Source of the DNA: Treponema sp.
GTDB lineage: Bacteria > Spirochaetota > Spirochaetia > Treponematales > Breznakiellaceae
Length of the DNA: 36,809 nucleotides
Direction of reading: 5' to 3'
Assembly: GCA_031283725.1 (NCBI GenBank)
Contig: JAITBG010000157.1
Location: 1 to 36,809 of the forward strand
Shown piece by piece: positions 6,456 to 13,754 of this stretch (positions are counted from its first letter, which is position 1; every line of letters begins with the position of its first letter). A program made the translations under genes and the position numbers. Under the pieces are notes generated by a model. It was not told where the DNA came from and made no database searches. It worked only from the letters and a program-made list of their open reading frames with translations.

Positions 6456-7814
6456 TTACTCCGTCAGCGCCGCCACGCCTGCGCCGAAGAGACTGGCCTG
6501 TTCCACCGGGGATATGACGCAGAACCGGGGTTTGTCCGCGGCCAGCATGGTGTGCAGGTAGGATTCCAGGCTTTCCCGCATGCCCTTGTATCGCACGTAG
6601 GTGGTTCCTTCCACGGCGATCCGTACCGGGGCGAGGGGGTCATGGCCCGCGTCCATCCGTTCCACCGTAGCGGCGAGCACCCCCGCGGAAAGCAGGGCCG
6701 CCCGCTCCGTAATAATGGAACTGAGGTAGACAAGCGAGGCCAGGGCATCCCGTTCATCCTTATCAAAAAGTTTTCCCAGCGGGCCCTCCATAGCCAGGGG
6801 AGCGCGTAAAAAGGCGTTGAGATCCTGGGTTTGCAGGGTAGGCCAGGCGAGGAATTCGCCGGACTTTTTGAATTTCAAAACGCCATCCCTAACAGCCTGC
6901 TTGAGAATATGAAAACTGAGGGGACCCAGGTAAGCGCCGGCGGAGGCTTTTTCCTGGGTATAGGTCCCGGGGTTTTTTGTGGTGGCATCGTATTCTTTGT
7001 CCAGGTATCCCAAGTAGCGGGGGAAAAAGGTACCGGTCTCACAGACTACAATCTGGGGGGATGTTTCGGACTGAAAGCCAATCTTGGGGATGCTCTTTTC
7101 TGGGTATGCGGTGTTGACTCCGGTTCCCAGAATAAAGCCGATCACCGGGCCGCCGGCTATACCATACTCGTCCAGCCCATCCCCTCTGCCAATGTTCGGG
7201 GAGATCTCCACCGTGCCGCAGAGCAGGGTAGCCACAGTATCGTTGAGGAGTACGATTTTTTCCGGTACCTTTAGTTTTTTTCGTACCAATGCGTCCCGGA
7301 GTCCCTGGCCTATGGACTTGCCATGTACCTCAGGAGCGTCCACTTCCTTACTGAAGGACATGAGTATCCCGTCCGCTTCCCTGGTTATCTCCATGGGGTA
7401 TGAAAAACAAAATCCGATGCCTTCAACCTTTCTCTCCCCCGCAAGAAGGGGTTCGGTAACATCGGCGATTGCGTCGAAAAACTGTTCCGCGCTCACCCGG
7501 CCATTAGTGCCGGGCATGGGGACCTTCCGGGTCCCTTCCGCAAGAGCCTTGCCCTTTTCGTCAAACCGTACCCTGGCTGCCCGGAGGTTTGTTCCCCCGG
7601 CGTCCAGGGCTATCACGGTTCTCCCCACAGGTATCCTGCTTCCACTGTTAATATAGGCTGGGATCATGGGGAGACTGGAACTCTGACCCCGCAGGCCCCG
7701 TTCAATATCAAAAAGGATATCCCGTACCAGGCAAAGGGGGTCGATAATATCATAATGAAACCCGTGGTATCGGGCAAACTCGGCTAATTCTTTAGGATTA
7801 AATGACGAACTCAT
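6456..7814 (-). CDS. hxk: Hexokinase (spirochaete type)
   Basis: It phosphorylates glucose or a similar hexose with ATP at the entry to glycolysis. The 452-residue protein shows the hexokinase/actin-fold motifs in order: ALDAGGTNLRAARV (phosphate 1, about 68-81), a sugar-binding FCFSYPMEI segment, LLNDTVATLL (connect region with the catalytic Asp) and FILGTGVNTAY. These are features of the eukaryote-like hexokinase family also found in Treponema pallidum, not of the ROK glucokinases. GGAGG lies nine bases before the ATG at 7814. It ends just after the meta-operon terminator and is convergent with it. Confidence 0.88.
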   Translation of the reverse strand: MSSSFNPKELAEFARYHGFHYDIIDPLCLVRDILFDIERGLRGQSSSLPMIPAYINSGSRIPVGRTVIALDAGGTNLRAARVRFDEKGKALAEGTRKVPMPGTNGRVSAEQFFDAIADVTEPLLAGERKVEGIGFCFSYPMEITREADGILMSFSKEVDAPEVHGKSIGQGLRDALVRKKLKVPEKIVLLNDTVATLLCGTVEISPNIGRGDGLDEYGIAGGPVIGFILGTGVNTAYPEKSIPKIGFQSETSPQIVVCETGTFFPRYLGYLDKEYDATTKNPGTYTQEKASAGAYLGPLSFHILKQAVRDGVLKFKKSGEFLAWPTLQTQDLNAFLRAPLAMEGPLGKLFDKDERDALASLVYLSSIITERAALLSAGVLAATVERMDAGHDPLAPVRIAVEGTTYVRYKGMRESLESYLHTMLAADKPRFCVISPVEQASLFGAGVAALTE

Positions 7815-7835
7815 ACAAGCATACCTCCGCTCTAA

Positions 7836-8705
7836 TTATGTCCGGGAAAGTCTATCTTCGCAAGGTTCGCCGGATTTTTTTAAGTCCGCCGGAAAAACGA
7901 GCTCCATGCCGTCATAGGCCGGTTCCATGACCATCCCCTCCAAGCCCCGCTTTTCCCGAAAGCGATTACAGTAGGCGCTGATTTCCCGGTGGGAATGGTT
8001 ATGGCAGATATGGGTAAGATACACCCTGGGGGAGCGAATTTCTGTTCCCGCATTCAGGGCCTGCTCAAAACTGAAATGGGTTTCATGGGGCCGCTCTCGC
8101 AATCCCCCAATGATGAGGAATTCCGGTCCCCGAATCAGCCCTAAGGTTTGGGGGGGAATAAAACTGGTGTCCGTAAGGTAGACCCCGAAGGATCTTTGGT
8201 CTCCCGCTTCCTCCCCCCGGCCGATCTTCCAGCCCAGAATATCCAGGATACCGTGTTTAACCGGGACCGGGGTCATGGTAAGCCCGCCGATGTGCACGGG
8301 GCCGTTTACGGCGTTTAGGCTTATCCGGGGCTTTCCCCCTCCGCGCTGGGTGTTTTTGAAAACATAAGAAAACCGCGATTCCATTTCCGTCATAGTTTCG
8401 GCATTTCCGTAGATCGGTATTTCATGTTCGTAGCTTAATGATCGTACATCGTCCAGGCCGTGAACATGATCCGCATGACCGTGAGTCAGAAACACCGCAT
8501 CCAAGGCTGTAATCCCCGCCCGTAATGCCTGAATCCGGAACTCCGGCCCGGTATCTATCACCACCCGCTCGCCCTCATCGCCTTCGATATAAACGGATGC
8601 CCGCATACGATTATCCCTGAGATCTTCGGAACAACACACCGGGCAGGAACAGCCTATAACGGGAATCCCATGGGAAGTACCGGAACCGAGAACGGTTAGC
8701 TTCAT
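7836..8705 (-). CDS. MBL-fold metallo-hydrolase, PhnP-like phosphodiesterase
   Basis: It belongs to the metallo-beta-lactamase superfamily: THGHADHVHGLDDVR is the H-x-H-x-D-H metal motif, with VIDTGPEFR before it. An early cysteine cluster, GCSCPVCCSED (starting near residue 15), followed by NRMRASVYI, matches the structural zinc site and start of PhnP-like proteins, which hydrolyse cyclic phosphodiesters such as phosphoribosyl 1,2-cyclic phosphate. The substrate here is unknown; no C-P lyase genes are nearby. The start MKLTVLGSGTSHGIP at 8705 is chosen because the family begins there; the track start at 8741 (TTG) adds twelve unlike residues. It lies upstream of hexokinase on the same strand, a probable two-gene unit. 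Confidence 0.8.
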   Translation of the reverse strand: MKLTVLGSGTSHGIPVIGCSCPVCCSEDLRDNRMRASVYIEGDEGERVVIDTGPEFRIQALRAGITALDAVFLTHGHADHVHGLDDVRSLSYEHEIPIYGNAETMTEMESRFSYVFKNTQRGGGKPRISLNAVNGPVHIGGLTMTPVPVKHGILDILGWKIGRGEEAGDQRSFGVYLTDTSFIPPQTLGLIRGPEFLIIGGLRERPHETHFSFEQALNAGTEIRSPRVYLTHICHNHSHREISAYCNRFREKRGLEGMVMEPAYDGMELVFPADLKKSGEPCEDRLSRT

Positions 8706-8781
8706 ATAATAAGTATGGGGTAAAATACGGCGAGTTGCCAACCGGTACCTGCCGACATAGGGTGAATGAATAGTGATACTA

Positions 8782-8827
8782 TATTTTCATAAAATTATTT
8801 TTTATGAAAAATAATTTTATGAAAATA
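8782..8827. promoter_or_regulatory. Perfect 21-bp inverted repeat with 4-base centre, candidate operator
   Basis: Both arms are identical over 21 bases (8782-8802 and 8807-8827) around TATG. Each arm contains TTTTCATAAAATTA or its complement. It is AT-rich with no GC stem or T-tract, so it is not a terminator. It abuts the -35 box (TTGACA, 8829) of the kinase gene, an ideal place for a regulator, most simply the RpiR-type protein encoded two genes along. Confidence 0.75.
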
Positions 8828-8828
8828 G

Positions 8829-8857
8829 TTGACAGTCAATAGACCAGATGATAAGCT
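8829..8857 (+). promoter_or_regulatory. Putative promoter of the kinase-RpiR unit
   Basis: TTGACA at 8829-8834 is followed after 17 bases by TAAGCT (8852-8857), which is weak but preceded by TG at 8849-8850 (extended -10 context). The kinase ATG is at 8880, giving a short leader. The ribosome site is poor (AGGA only one base from the ATG). Confidence 0.45.
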
Positions 8858-8879
8858 TACTACATAGTGGGTTTAGGAT

Positions 8880-10574
8880 ATGGCAACGCGTAAATATGTT
8901 ATCGGTCTGGATTTTGGAACTAAATCATGCCGTGCCCTTGTGGCGGACGCAAAAACCGGGGCAGTTGCCGCCCTGGGTGTCCAGGATTATGTACACGGGG
9001 TGATGGACAGGGTATTGCCCGATGGAACTACGCGCTTAGGCGCCGATTGGGCCTTACAGGATCCCCAGGACTATATTGAAGCGCTGGAACATACGGTACA
9101 TGAGGCGCTTACGCAGGCTGCCTTGAGCGGAGATGACATTATCGGTCTTTCTGTGGATTTTACCGCTTCTACCATCCTGCCCATTGACGCGTCGGGGGTT
9201 CCGCTTTGTACCTGGGAAAAATACAGCCGCCGGCCCCATGCTTATGTAAAATTATGGAAGCACCATGCGTCGGAACCTCAGGCCAGGCAAATTAACAGAC
9301 TTTTAAGGGAAAAGCAGGTATTGGATCATCCGCGTTACGGTGGCAAGGTCTCTTCCGAGTTGATGCTGCCCAAGGTTTTGCAAATCCTCCAGGAGGACCC
9401 TGAAATATACGAAGCGGCGGATAAAATTCTTGAAGCGGCGGATTGGCTCACCCTGCTCATGACAGGGGAGGAACGGCGTTCCGGCAGCACCGCAGCGTAT
9501 AAAGCCATGTGGAGTGAAGAGGAAGGGTACCTGCCCTCTGAATTATTGAAAGCCCTGGACCCCAGGCTTGAACATTTTGTGGAACAGAAGTTGAGAGGCG
9601 CTGTCTGGCCCGTGGGCAGTAAATTAGGGGAACTAAACGCGGCCTGGGCGGAGCGGCTGGGCCTTTTACCGGGTACCGCCGTGGGGACGAGCATTATTGA
9701 TTCCCATGCGGGAATGCCCGGATGCGGTATTGCTAAACCCAGGCAGATGATGCTTATCATCGGAACCTCCAGTGTGCAGGCGGTGTTGAGCGAACAACCC
9801 TATTCCGGCAAAGGTATCATGGGCGGAGTAAAGGGCGGTATCATTCCCGGTTATTATGCTCTGGAAACGGGCTTGGCCGGGGTGGGGGATATATTTGAGT
9901 GGTTCATCAATACTTCCGTCCCCGCTTCGTACAAAGCCAAGGCTGATGAAGCGGGTCTTAATCTGTTCCGGTATCTCAGCAATCTGGCTCAAAATTCCAA
10001 ACCCGGCGAAAGCGGTCTTTTGGCGCTGGACTGGTGGAGCGGAAACAAGACCCCCTTTGTAAATGCCAATCTTTCCGGCCTCATTCTCGGACTGTCTCTG
10101 ACCACGAAGCCCGAGGAGATCTACCGGGCCTTGGTAGAGACTACCGGATTCGGTACCCGGATGATTATGGAAGCCTTTGAAACTGCGGGAGTTCCCGTCG
10201 ACGAAATTTATGCCTGCGGGGGCATTGCCGAAAAAGATCCCTTTCTTATGCAAATTTTTGCGGATATAGCTAACCGGGAAATAAAAGTATCCGCCGTGGA
10301 ACAGACCGCGGCCTTTGGGGCTGCCATGTACGCATCGGTGGCCGCCGGATCGGAGCGGGGCGGCTGCAATCATATTACCGAGGCGGTGTCGGCCATGAGC
10401 CGGGCCAGGGGCCAAACTTACCGGCCGAACCCGGCCCATGCCGCAAAGTATTCGCTGCTGTATGGGATATACGAAGAACTCTGCGGCTACTTTGGTGAAA
10501 GAAGTGATACAATGAAACAGCTCAAAGCCCTGCGTGTGCAGGGGATCAGCCAAACGAAAAAAGGGTCCTTATGA
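8880..10574 (+). CDS. araB: Ribulokinase-like FGGY carbohydrate kinase
   Basis: This 564-residue FGGY kinase has the length and features of ribulokinase (E. coli AraB is 566): IGLDFGTKSCRALV at the N-terminus, KLWKHHASEPQA, a C-terminal FGGY signature region, DWWSGNKTPF and the ATP-binding GGIAEKDPFLMQIFAD. The family reaction is ATP-dependent phosphorylation of L-ribulose (some members accept related ketopentoses). The arabinose isomerase and ribulose-phosphate epimerase genes are not adjacent, so the substrate assignment rests on family resemblance only. The gene overlaps the RpiR regulator by ATGA and is followed by a monosaccharide importer, pointing to a pentose-use locus. Confidence 0.82.
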   Translation: MATRKYVIGLDFGTKSCRALVADAKTGAVAALGVQDYVHGVMDRVLPDGTTRLGADWALQDPQDYIEALEHTVHEALTQAALSGDDIIGLSVDFTASTILPIDASGVPLCTWEKYSRRPHAYVKLWKHHASEPQARQINRLLREKQVLDHPRYGGKVSSELMLPKVLQILQEDPEIYEAADKILEAADWLTLLMTGEERRSGSTAAYKAMWSEEEGYLPSELLKALDPRLEHFVEQKLRGAVWPVGSKLGELNAAWAERLGLLPGTAVGTSIIDSHAGMPGCGIAKPRQMMLIIGTSSVQAVLSEQPYSGKGIMGGVKGGIIPGYYALETGLAGVGDIFEWFINTSVPASYKAKADEAGLNLFRYLSNLAQNSKPGESGLLALDWWSGNKTPFVNANLSGLILGLSLTTKPEEIYRALVETTGFGTRMIMEAFETAGVPVDEIYACGGIAEKDPFLMQIFADIANREIKVSAVEQTAAFGAAMYASVAAGSERGGCNHITEAVSAMSRARGQTYRPNPAHAAKYSLLYGIYEELCGYFGERSDTMKQLKALRVQGISQTKKGSL

Positions 10575-11488
10575 TCACAGTACAGCCCACGCCGCTGATA
10601 ATGCTCCAAATAAAGAACCGGTATTCTGAATTCAACCCGGCCATGAAACAGATAGCGGACTATCTGTTTACGGCTGACAGACAGGTACTGTATATGGGGA
10701 TAAGCGAGCTGGCAGCCGCAAGCGGGGTCAGCGAAGCCTCTGTAACCCGTTTTGTCCGCTTACTCAAATTTGACAGCTTTAAAGCTTTCCAGTTTGAGTT
10801 GGCAAAATCGCTGATGCAGGTTGAGGAAAACGGTAAGATCGGCATGATAAACAACAGAATCGCTTTTGAGTATGGCGGTGTTTCTCTCAGCGATTCGGCG
10901 GAAGAAGTGGGGAAAAAGGTGTTTCAAAGCAATATCCAAATGCTCCAGGATACCATGCGGACCATTGATTATAAAAAAGTCGAATATGTGACGAACCTTA
11001 TCACCAATGCCCGGAATCTGGTATTCCTGGGAGTTGGCCGATCTTATATCACCGCGGAAAGTGCGAGGATTCGGTTTAACCGTTTGGGGATCAATTCCTT
11101 TTCATATTCCGATACCCAGGAGCAGATTGTTGCTGCCACGACCTGTACCGGGCAAGATGTGTTTTTCGGCATCAGCAATTTCGGCCGTTCGGCGGCGGTG
11201 GTGAACAATCTCTATCAGGCAAAAATGCGGGGAGCGGCCACCGTAGGGATCACCAGTGCAGACGGTTCTCCCCTGACCCGGATTGCGGATACCTGTTTTC
11301 TTGTCGCCTTCAACAGCGCAAATATGGAGTATCATACCCACAAACAGGTTTTTGAACCGGCCTCCGAAACTATAGCCCAGATGGTGCTGCTGGACTGCAT
11401 TTATATGAACGTTGTTTCAAAACAGGACGAGTCCTGTTTTGAAATGTTTTACAATACCGTCAAGGTACTCTCCGATGAGCGGCTCTGA
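10571..11488 (+). CDS. RpiR/MurR-family transcriptional regulator (HTH + SIS)
   Basis: The N-terminal HTH domain (about residues 12-85) contains the typical N-P-A-M-K-Q-I-A-D-Y and ISELAAASGVSEASVTRF segments. The C-terminal SIS sugar-phosphate-binding domain (about 130-270) contains NLVFLGVGRSYITAESA and ISNFGRSAAVVNN. Such proteins sense phosphorylated sugars, which fits an autoregulatory role controlling the kinase and the importer. Its start overlaps the kinase stop (ATGA), so the two are co-translated. A perfect 14-bp inverted repeat lies in its last 75 bases (11415-11444). Confidence 0.92.
   Translation: MITVQPTPLIMLQIKNRYSEFNPAMKQIADYLFTADRQVLYMGISELAAASGVSEASVTRFVRLLKFDSFKAFQFELAKSLMQVEENGKIGMINNRIAFEYGGVSLSDSAEEVGKKVFQSNIQMLQDTMRTIDYKKVEYVTNLITNARNLVFLGVGRSYITAESARIRFNRLGINSFSYSDTQEQIVAATTCTGQDVFFGISNFGRSAAVVNNLYQAKMRGAATVGITSADGSPLTRIADTCFLVAFNSANMEYHTHKQVFEPASETIAQMVLLDCIYMNVVSKQDESCFEMFYNTVKVLSDERL
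11415..11444. promoter_or_regulatory. Perfect 14-bp inverted repeat inside the 3' end of the RpiR gene
   Basis: TTTCAAAACAGGAC at 11415-11428 is exactly repeated in inverse at 11431-11444, separated by GA. It encodes part of the C-terminal SKQDESCFEM segment. It lies about 70 bases upstream of the putative importer promoter. Its outer half (TTTCAAAACA) matches eight of ten bases of the arm of the 8782-8827 palindrome (TTTCATAAAA), suggesting binding of the same regulator. Confidence 0.6.
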
Positions 11489-11514
11489 TGGTATAGTTAG
11501 TGTGCAAATCTGGC

Positions 11515-11543
11515 TTGAATAAATTTTCAGGACAGTATATAAC
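11515..11543 (+). promoter_or_regulatory. Putative promoter of the sugar ABC importer operon
   Basis: TTGAAT (11515-11520), 17 bases, then TATAAC (11538-11543). The spacer contains ATTTTCAGGACAG, resembling the half of the 11415-11444 palindrome. The binding-protein ATG follows 33 bases after the -10, with an AAGGAAGG ribosome site. Confidence 0.5.
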
Positions 11544-11576
11544 AGCCACGCGGGCTTTAAACGCAAAGGAAGGAAT

Positions 11577-12665
11577 ATGAAGGGAAGAAAGGCATTGTGT
11601 ATGATGCTGCTGGCATTGGCATTCTTCATGACGGGAACACTGGCTAACGCTAAAGGAAAGAGTGACTCTTCCGGTGAGAAAGTGTACATTGGCTTCAGCA
11701 TGGTTTCAATGGAAAACGAAGCGTGGGCTACTATGGCCGCCGGAGCCAAGGCTTTTGTTGAAAGCCTGCCTCCGGGAGCGGCGGAACTGGTAATCATGAC
11801 CGGCAGGGAAGCTCCTGTACAATGGGACAACATCCAAAATTTTGTTGCCAAATATGGTTCAAGCGGGATACTGTGGGTTGACCCGATTACTATCGGTATT
11901 ACCCCAAACATTGCGGCATTGTGTGAACAGGAAGGTGTTTTTTATGTTAATCTGTTCAACAAGGAAGCAAGCATAGTCCCCACGGATTATTCCAAATGGG
12001 TGGTATTCATGACCCAGGACGACGAAGCGAACGGATACCTTGCCGCAAAAACGCTCTTTGATTCCATTGGCGGAAAAGGCAATGTGCTGGAGCTGTACGG
12101 CGTACAGGGTAACGATGCTTCCTTTAAACGGAACCTGGGTCTGAAAAGGGCCTTAAGTGAATATCCGAACATTACGCTACTGGATACTCAGATTGGCGAT
12201 TTCTCCGGTCCTGCGGCGCAGACGGTTACGGAAAACTGGCTTACTAAATATCAGGCGGCGGGCACGACCATTGACGCCATATTCTCCGCCGGCGATACCA
12301 TGGCCCTGGGCGCTATTGAAGCGCTAAAGCAGAAAGGTCTTGCCGGCACGGTTAAGGTATGCGGCATTGACGGTATTTCCGCCGCCCTTGACGCCGTAAA
12401 AGAAGGCACTTTGGTCAGCACCATCTATTACGATGGGTATCTTACCGGCGGCTATGGGGTATCTTATGCCTATGCGGCAAAGACCGGACGGCTCGATCCT
12501 AAAACCATGGATCAGAAACGGCGCATGTTTTATACCAAAACCATTCTGGTAACCAAAAATAATGTGGATGACATAATAACGAACTATATTAAAAACGTTC
12601 CGAAATATGATTATGCCAACCTGGATGCTGCCGTAGACAGCATAATTTCTAATCCGAAACTTTAG
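11577..12665 (+). CDS. Periplasmic sugar-binding protein of an RbsB-like ABC importer
   Basis: The first 25 residues form a signal peptide (MKGRKALCMMLLALAFFMTG... ANA-KG); no lipobox cysteine is present at the junction, so type I cleavage is likely. The mature part (about 337 residues) is a periplasmic-binding-protein type 1 fold of the ribose/galactose/arabinose group: VYIGFSMVSMENEAWATM at the start, IFSAGDTMALGAIEAL and VCGIDGISAALDAVKEG towards the end. It captures a monosaccharide in the periplasm. It leads the importer operon, and the neighbouring ribulokinase suggests a pentose ligand (inference). Confidence 0.88.
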   Translation: MKGRKALCMMLLALAFFMTGTLANAKGKSDSSGEKVYIGFSMVSMENEAWATMAAGAKAFVESLPPGAAELVIMTGREAPVQWDNIQNFVAKYGSSGILWVDPITIGITPNIAALCEQEGVFYVNLFNKEASIVPTDYSKWVVFMTQDDEANGYLAAKTLFDSIGGKGNVLELYGVQGNDASFKRNLGLKRALSEYPNITLLDTQIGDFSGPAAQTVTENWLTKYQAAGTTIDAIFSAGDTMALGAIEALKQKGLAGTVKVCGIDGISAALDAVKEGTLVSTIYYDGYLTGGYGVSYAYAAKTGRLDPKTMDQKRRMFYTKTILVTKNNVDDIITNYIKNVPKYDYANLDAAVDSIISNPKL

Positions 12666-12686
12666 ATCAGATTAGCAAAAGATTCT

Positions 12687-12710
12687 GCGGAGGGCAGCAG
12701 TGCCCTCCGC
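12687..12710 (+). promoter_or_regulatory. Intercistronic GC hairpin between binding protein and permease
   Basis: GCGGAGGGCA pairs perfectly with TGCCCTCCGC around a GCAG tetraloop. No T-tract follows. A stable stem at this spot is typical of binding-protein operons, where it protects the 5' mRNA from 3' decay or partly terminates transcription, so that binding protein is made in excess. Confidence 0.75.
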
Positions 12711-12734
12711 CTCCGATAAAAAAGGAGGGATGCG

Positions 12735-13754
12735 ATGCAGAACACAACAGCATATACGGATGGACATGATACTGTAGCAGTACAGTTTGTGCAGAAGGTA
12801 AAAAATGACGCAAGAAGGGCCGTTGTCCGCAGATTTGCGCCGGTCATAGTGCTTGTTGTAATGACTGTTTTTTCCATGATATTTGTACAGGGCTTTATGA
12901 CATGGGATAATCTTGTAAACCTGATGTTTCAAATGTCCCTGCCTCTCATATTAGCAACGGGTCTTACCTTTGTATTGCTGATTGGCGGGATTGATTTATC
13001 CCTGGAAGGAGTCATGGGATTTTCAGGCGCTGTATTTGTGCTTATGATCCCGAATTCAGTGAACAATAACAGTTTTGGATTTTTTTCTGTTATAATCATC
13101 CTGTTGTTCGGAACCTTTGTGGGCTTTATCAACGGGATTATCCATGTAAAACTGCGTATTCCTTCATTTATGGTCACCTTTGCTGTTGGCGTAATCGTGC
13201 GTGGATTTGGTATCTTGAGCTATAATTCAATACCTCCCAGCATCAGAAGCGAAGGGATTATTGCCTTTTCCAGAGGATCCGTATTAGGCATCCCTAATAT
13301 TACGGTTGTTGCTTTCGTAATCTTTTTTATTGGCTGCATTATTCTGAATTATACTGCTTTCGGACGGGCGGTATATGCAATTGGCGATAATGAAGTCAGC
13401 GCACGTACCGCAGGAATCAAAATTGAGCGGGTTAAAATCATGATATTCATGCTCTGTTCTGCCATGGTCAGCGTTGCGGGTATCATGGGAGCTGTCCGGT
13501 TGAAGCTTGGACTTGTGGGCATTGGCGATAATATGCTGTTCCCTACCATAGCGGCGGTAACCGTTGGTGGTATAACTCCGGGAATCGGCGGTATGTTTCA
13601 AACCTTTGTAGGCATAATGATCTATACAGAGCTGATTAATTATCTGACCCTTATGGGCGTTGATGCTTCTTACAAGCAGGCCATACAGGGTATCATCATT
13701 TTGATAGCCGTTGCGCTTTCCGCTACAAGAAACCGGAGAGTAATAGTTAAATGA
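12735..13754 (+). CDS. Sugar ABC importer permease 1 (RbsC family)
   Basis: This 339-residue inner-membrane permease carries multiple hydrophobic helices and the family's conserved segments: LATGLTFVLLIGGIDLSLEG in the first half and FGRAVYAIGDNEVSARTAGIKIERVKI (cytoplasmic coupling loop) in the middle. A GGAGG lies six bases before the ATG. It overlaps the ATPase gene by ATGA. A second permease follows the ATPase, so the channel is probably a heterodimer. Confidence 0.88.
   Translation: MQNTTAYTDGHDTVAVQFVQKVKNDARRAVVRRFAPVIVLVVMTVFSMIFVQGFMTWDNLVNLMFQMSLPLILATGLTFVLLIGGIDLSLEGVMGFSGAVFVLMIPNSVNNNSFGFFSVIIILLFGTFVGFINGIIHVKLRIPSFMVTFAVGVIVRGFGILSYNSIPPSIRSEGIIAFSRGSVLGIPNITVVAFVIFFIGCIILNYTAFGRAVYAIGDNEVSARTAGIKIERVKIMIFMLCSAMVSVAGIMGAVRLKLGLVGIGDNMLFPTIAAVTVGGITPGIGGMFQTFVGIMIYTELINYLTLMGVDASYKQAIQGIIILIAVALSATRNRRVIVK

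Noticed and set aside
8782-8827. Terminator for an upstream gene
   Set aside because: AT-only stem without GC core, and the flanking genes are divergent, so there is no transcript to end here.
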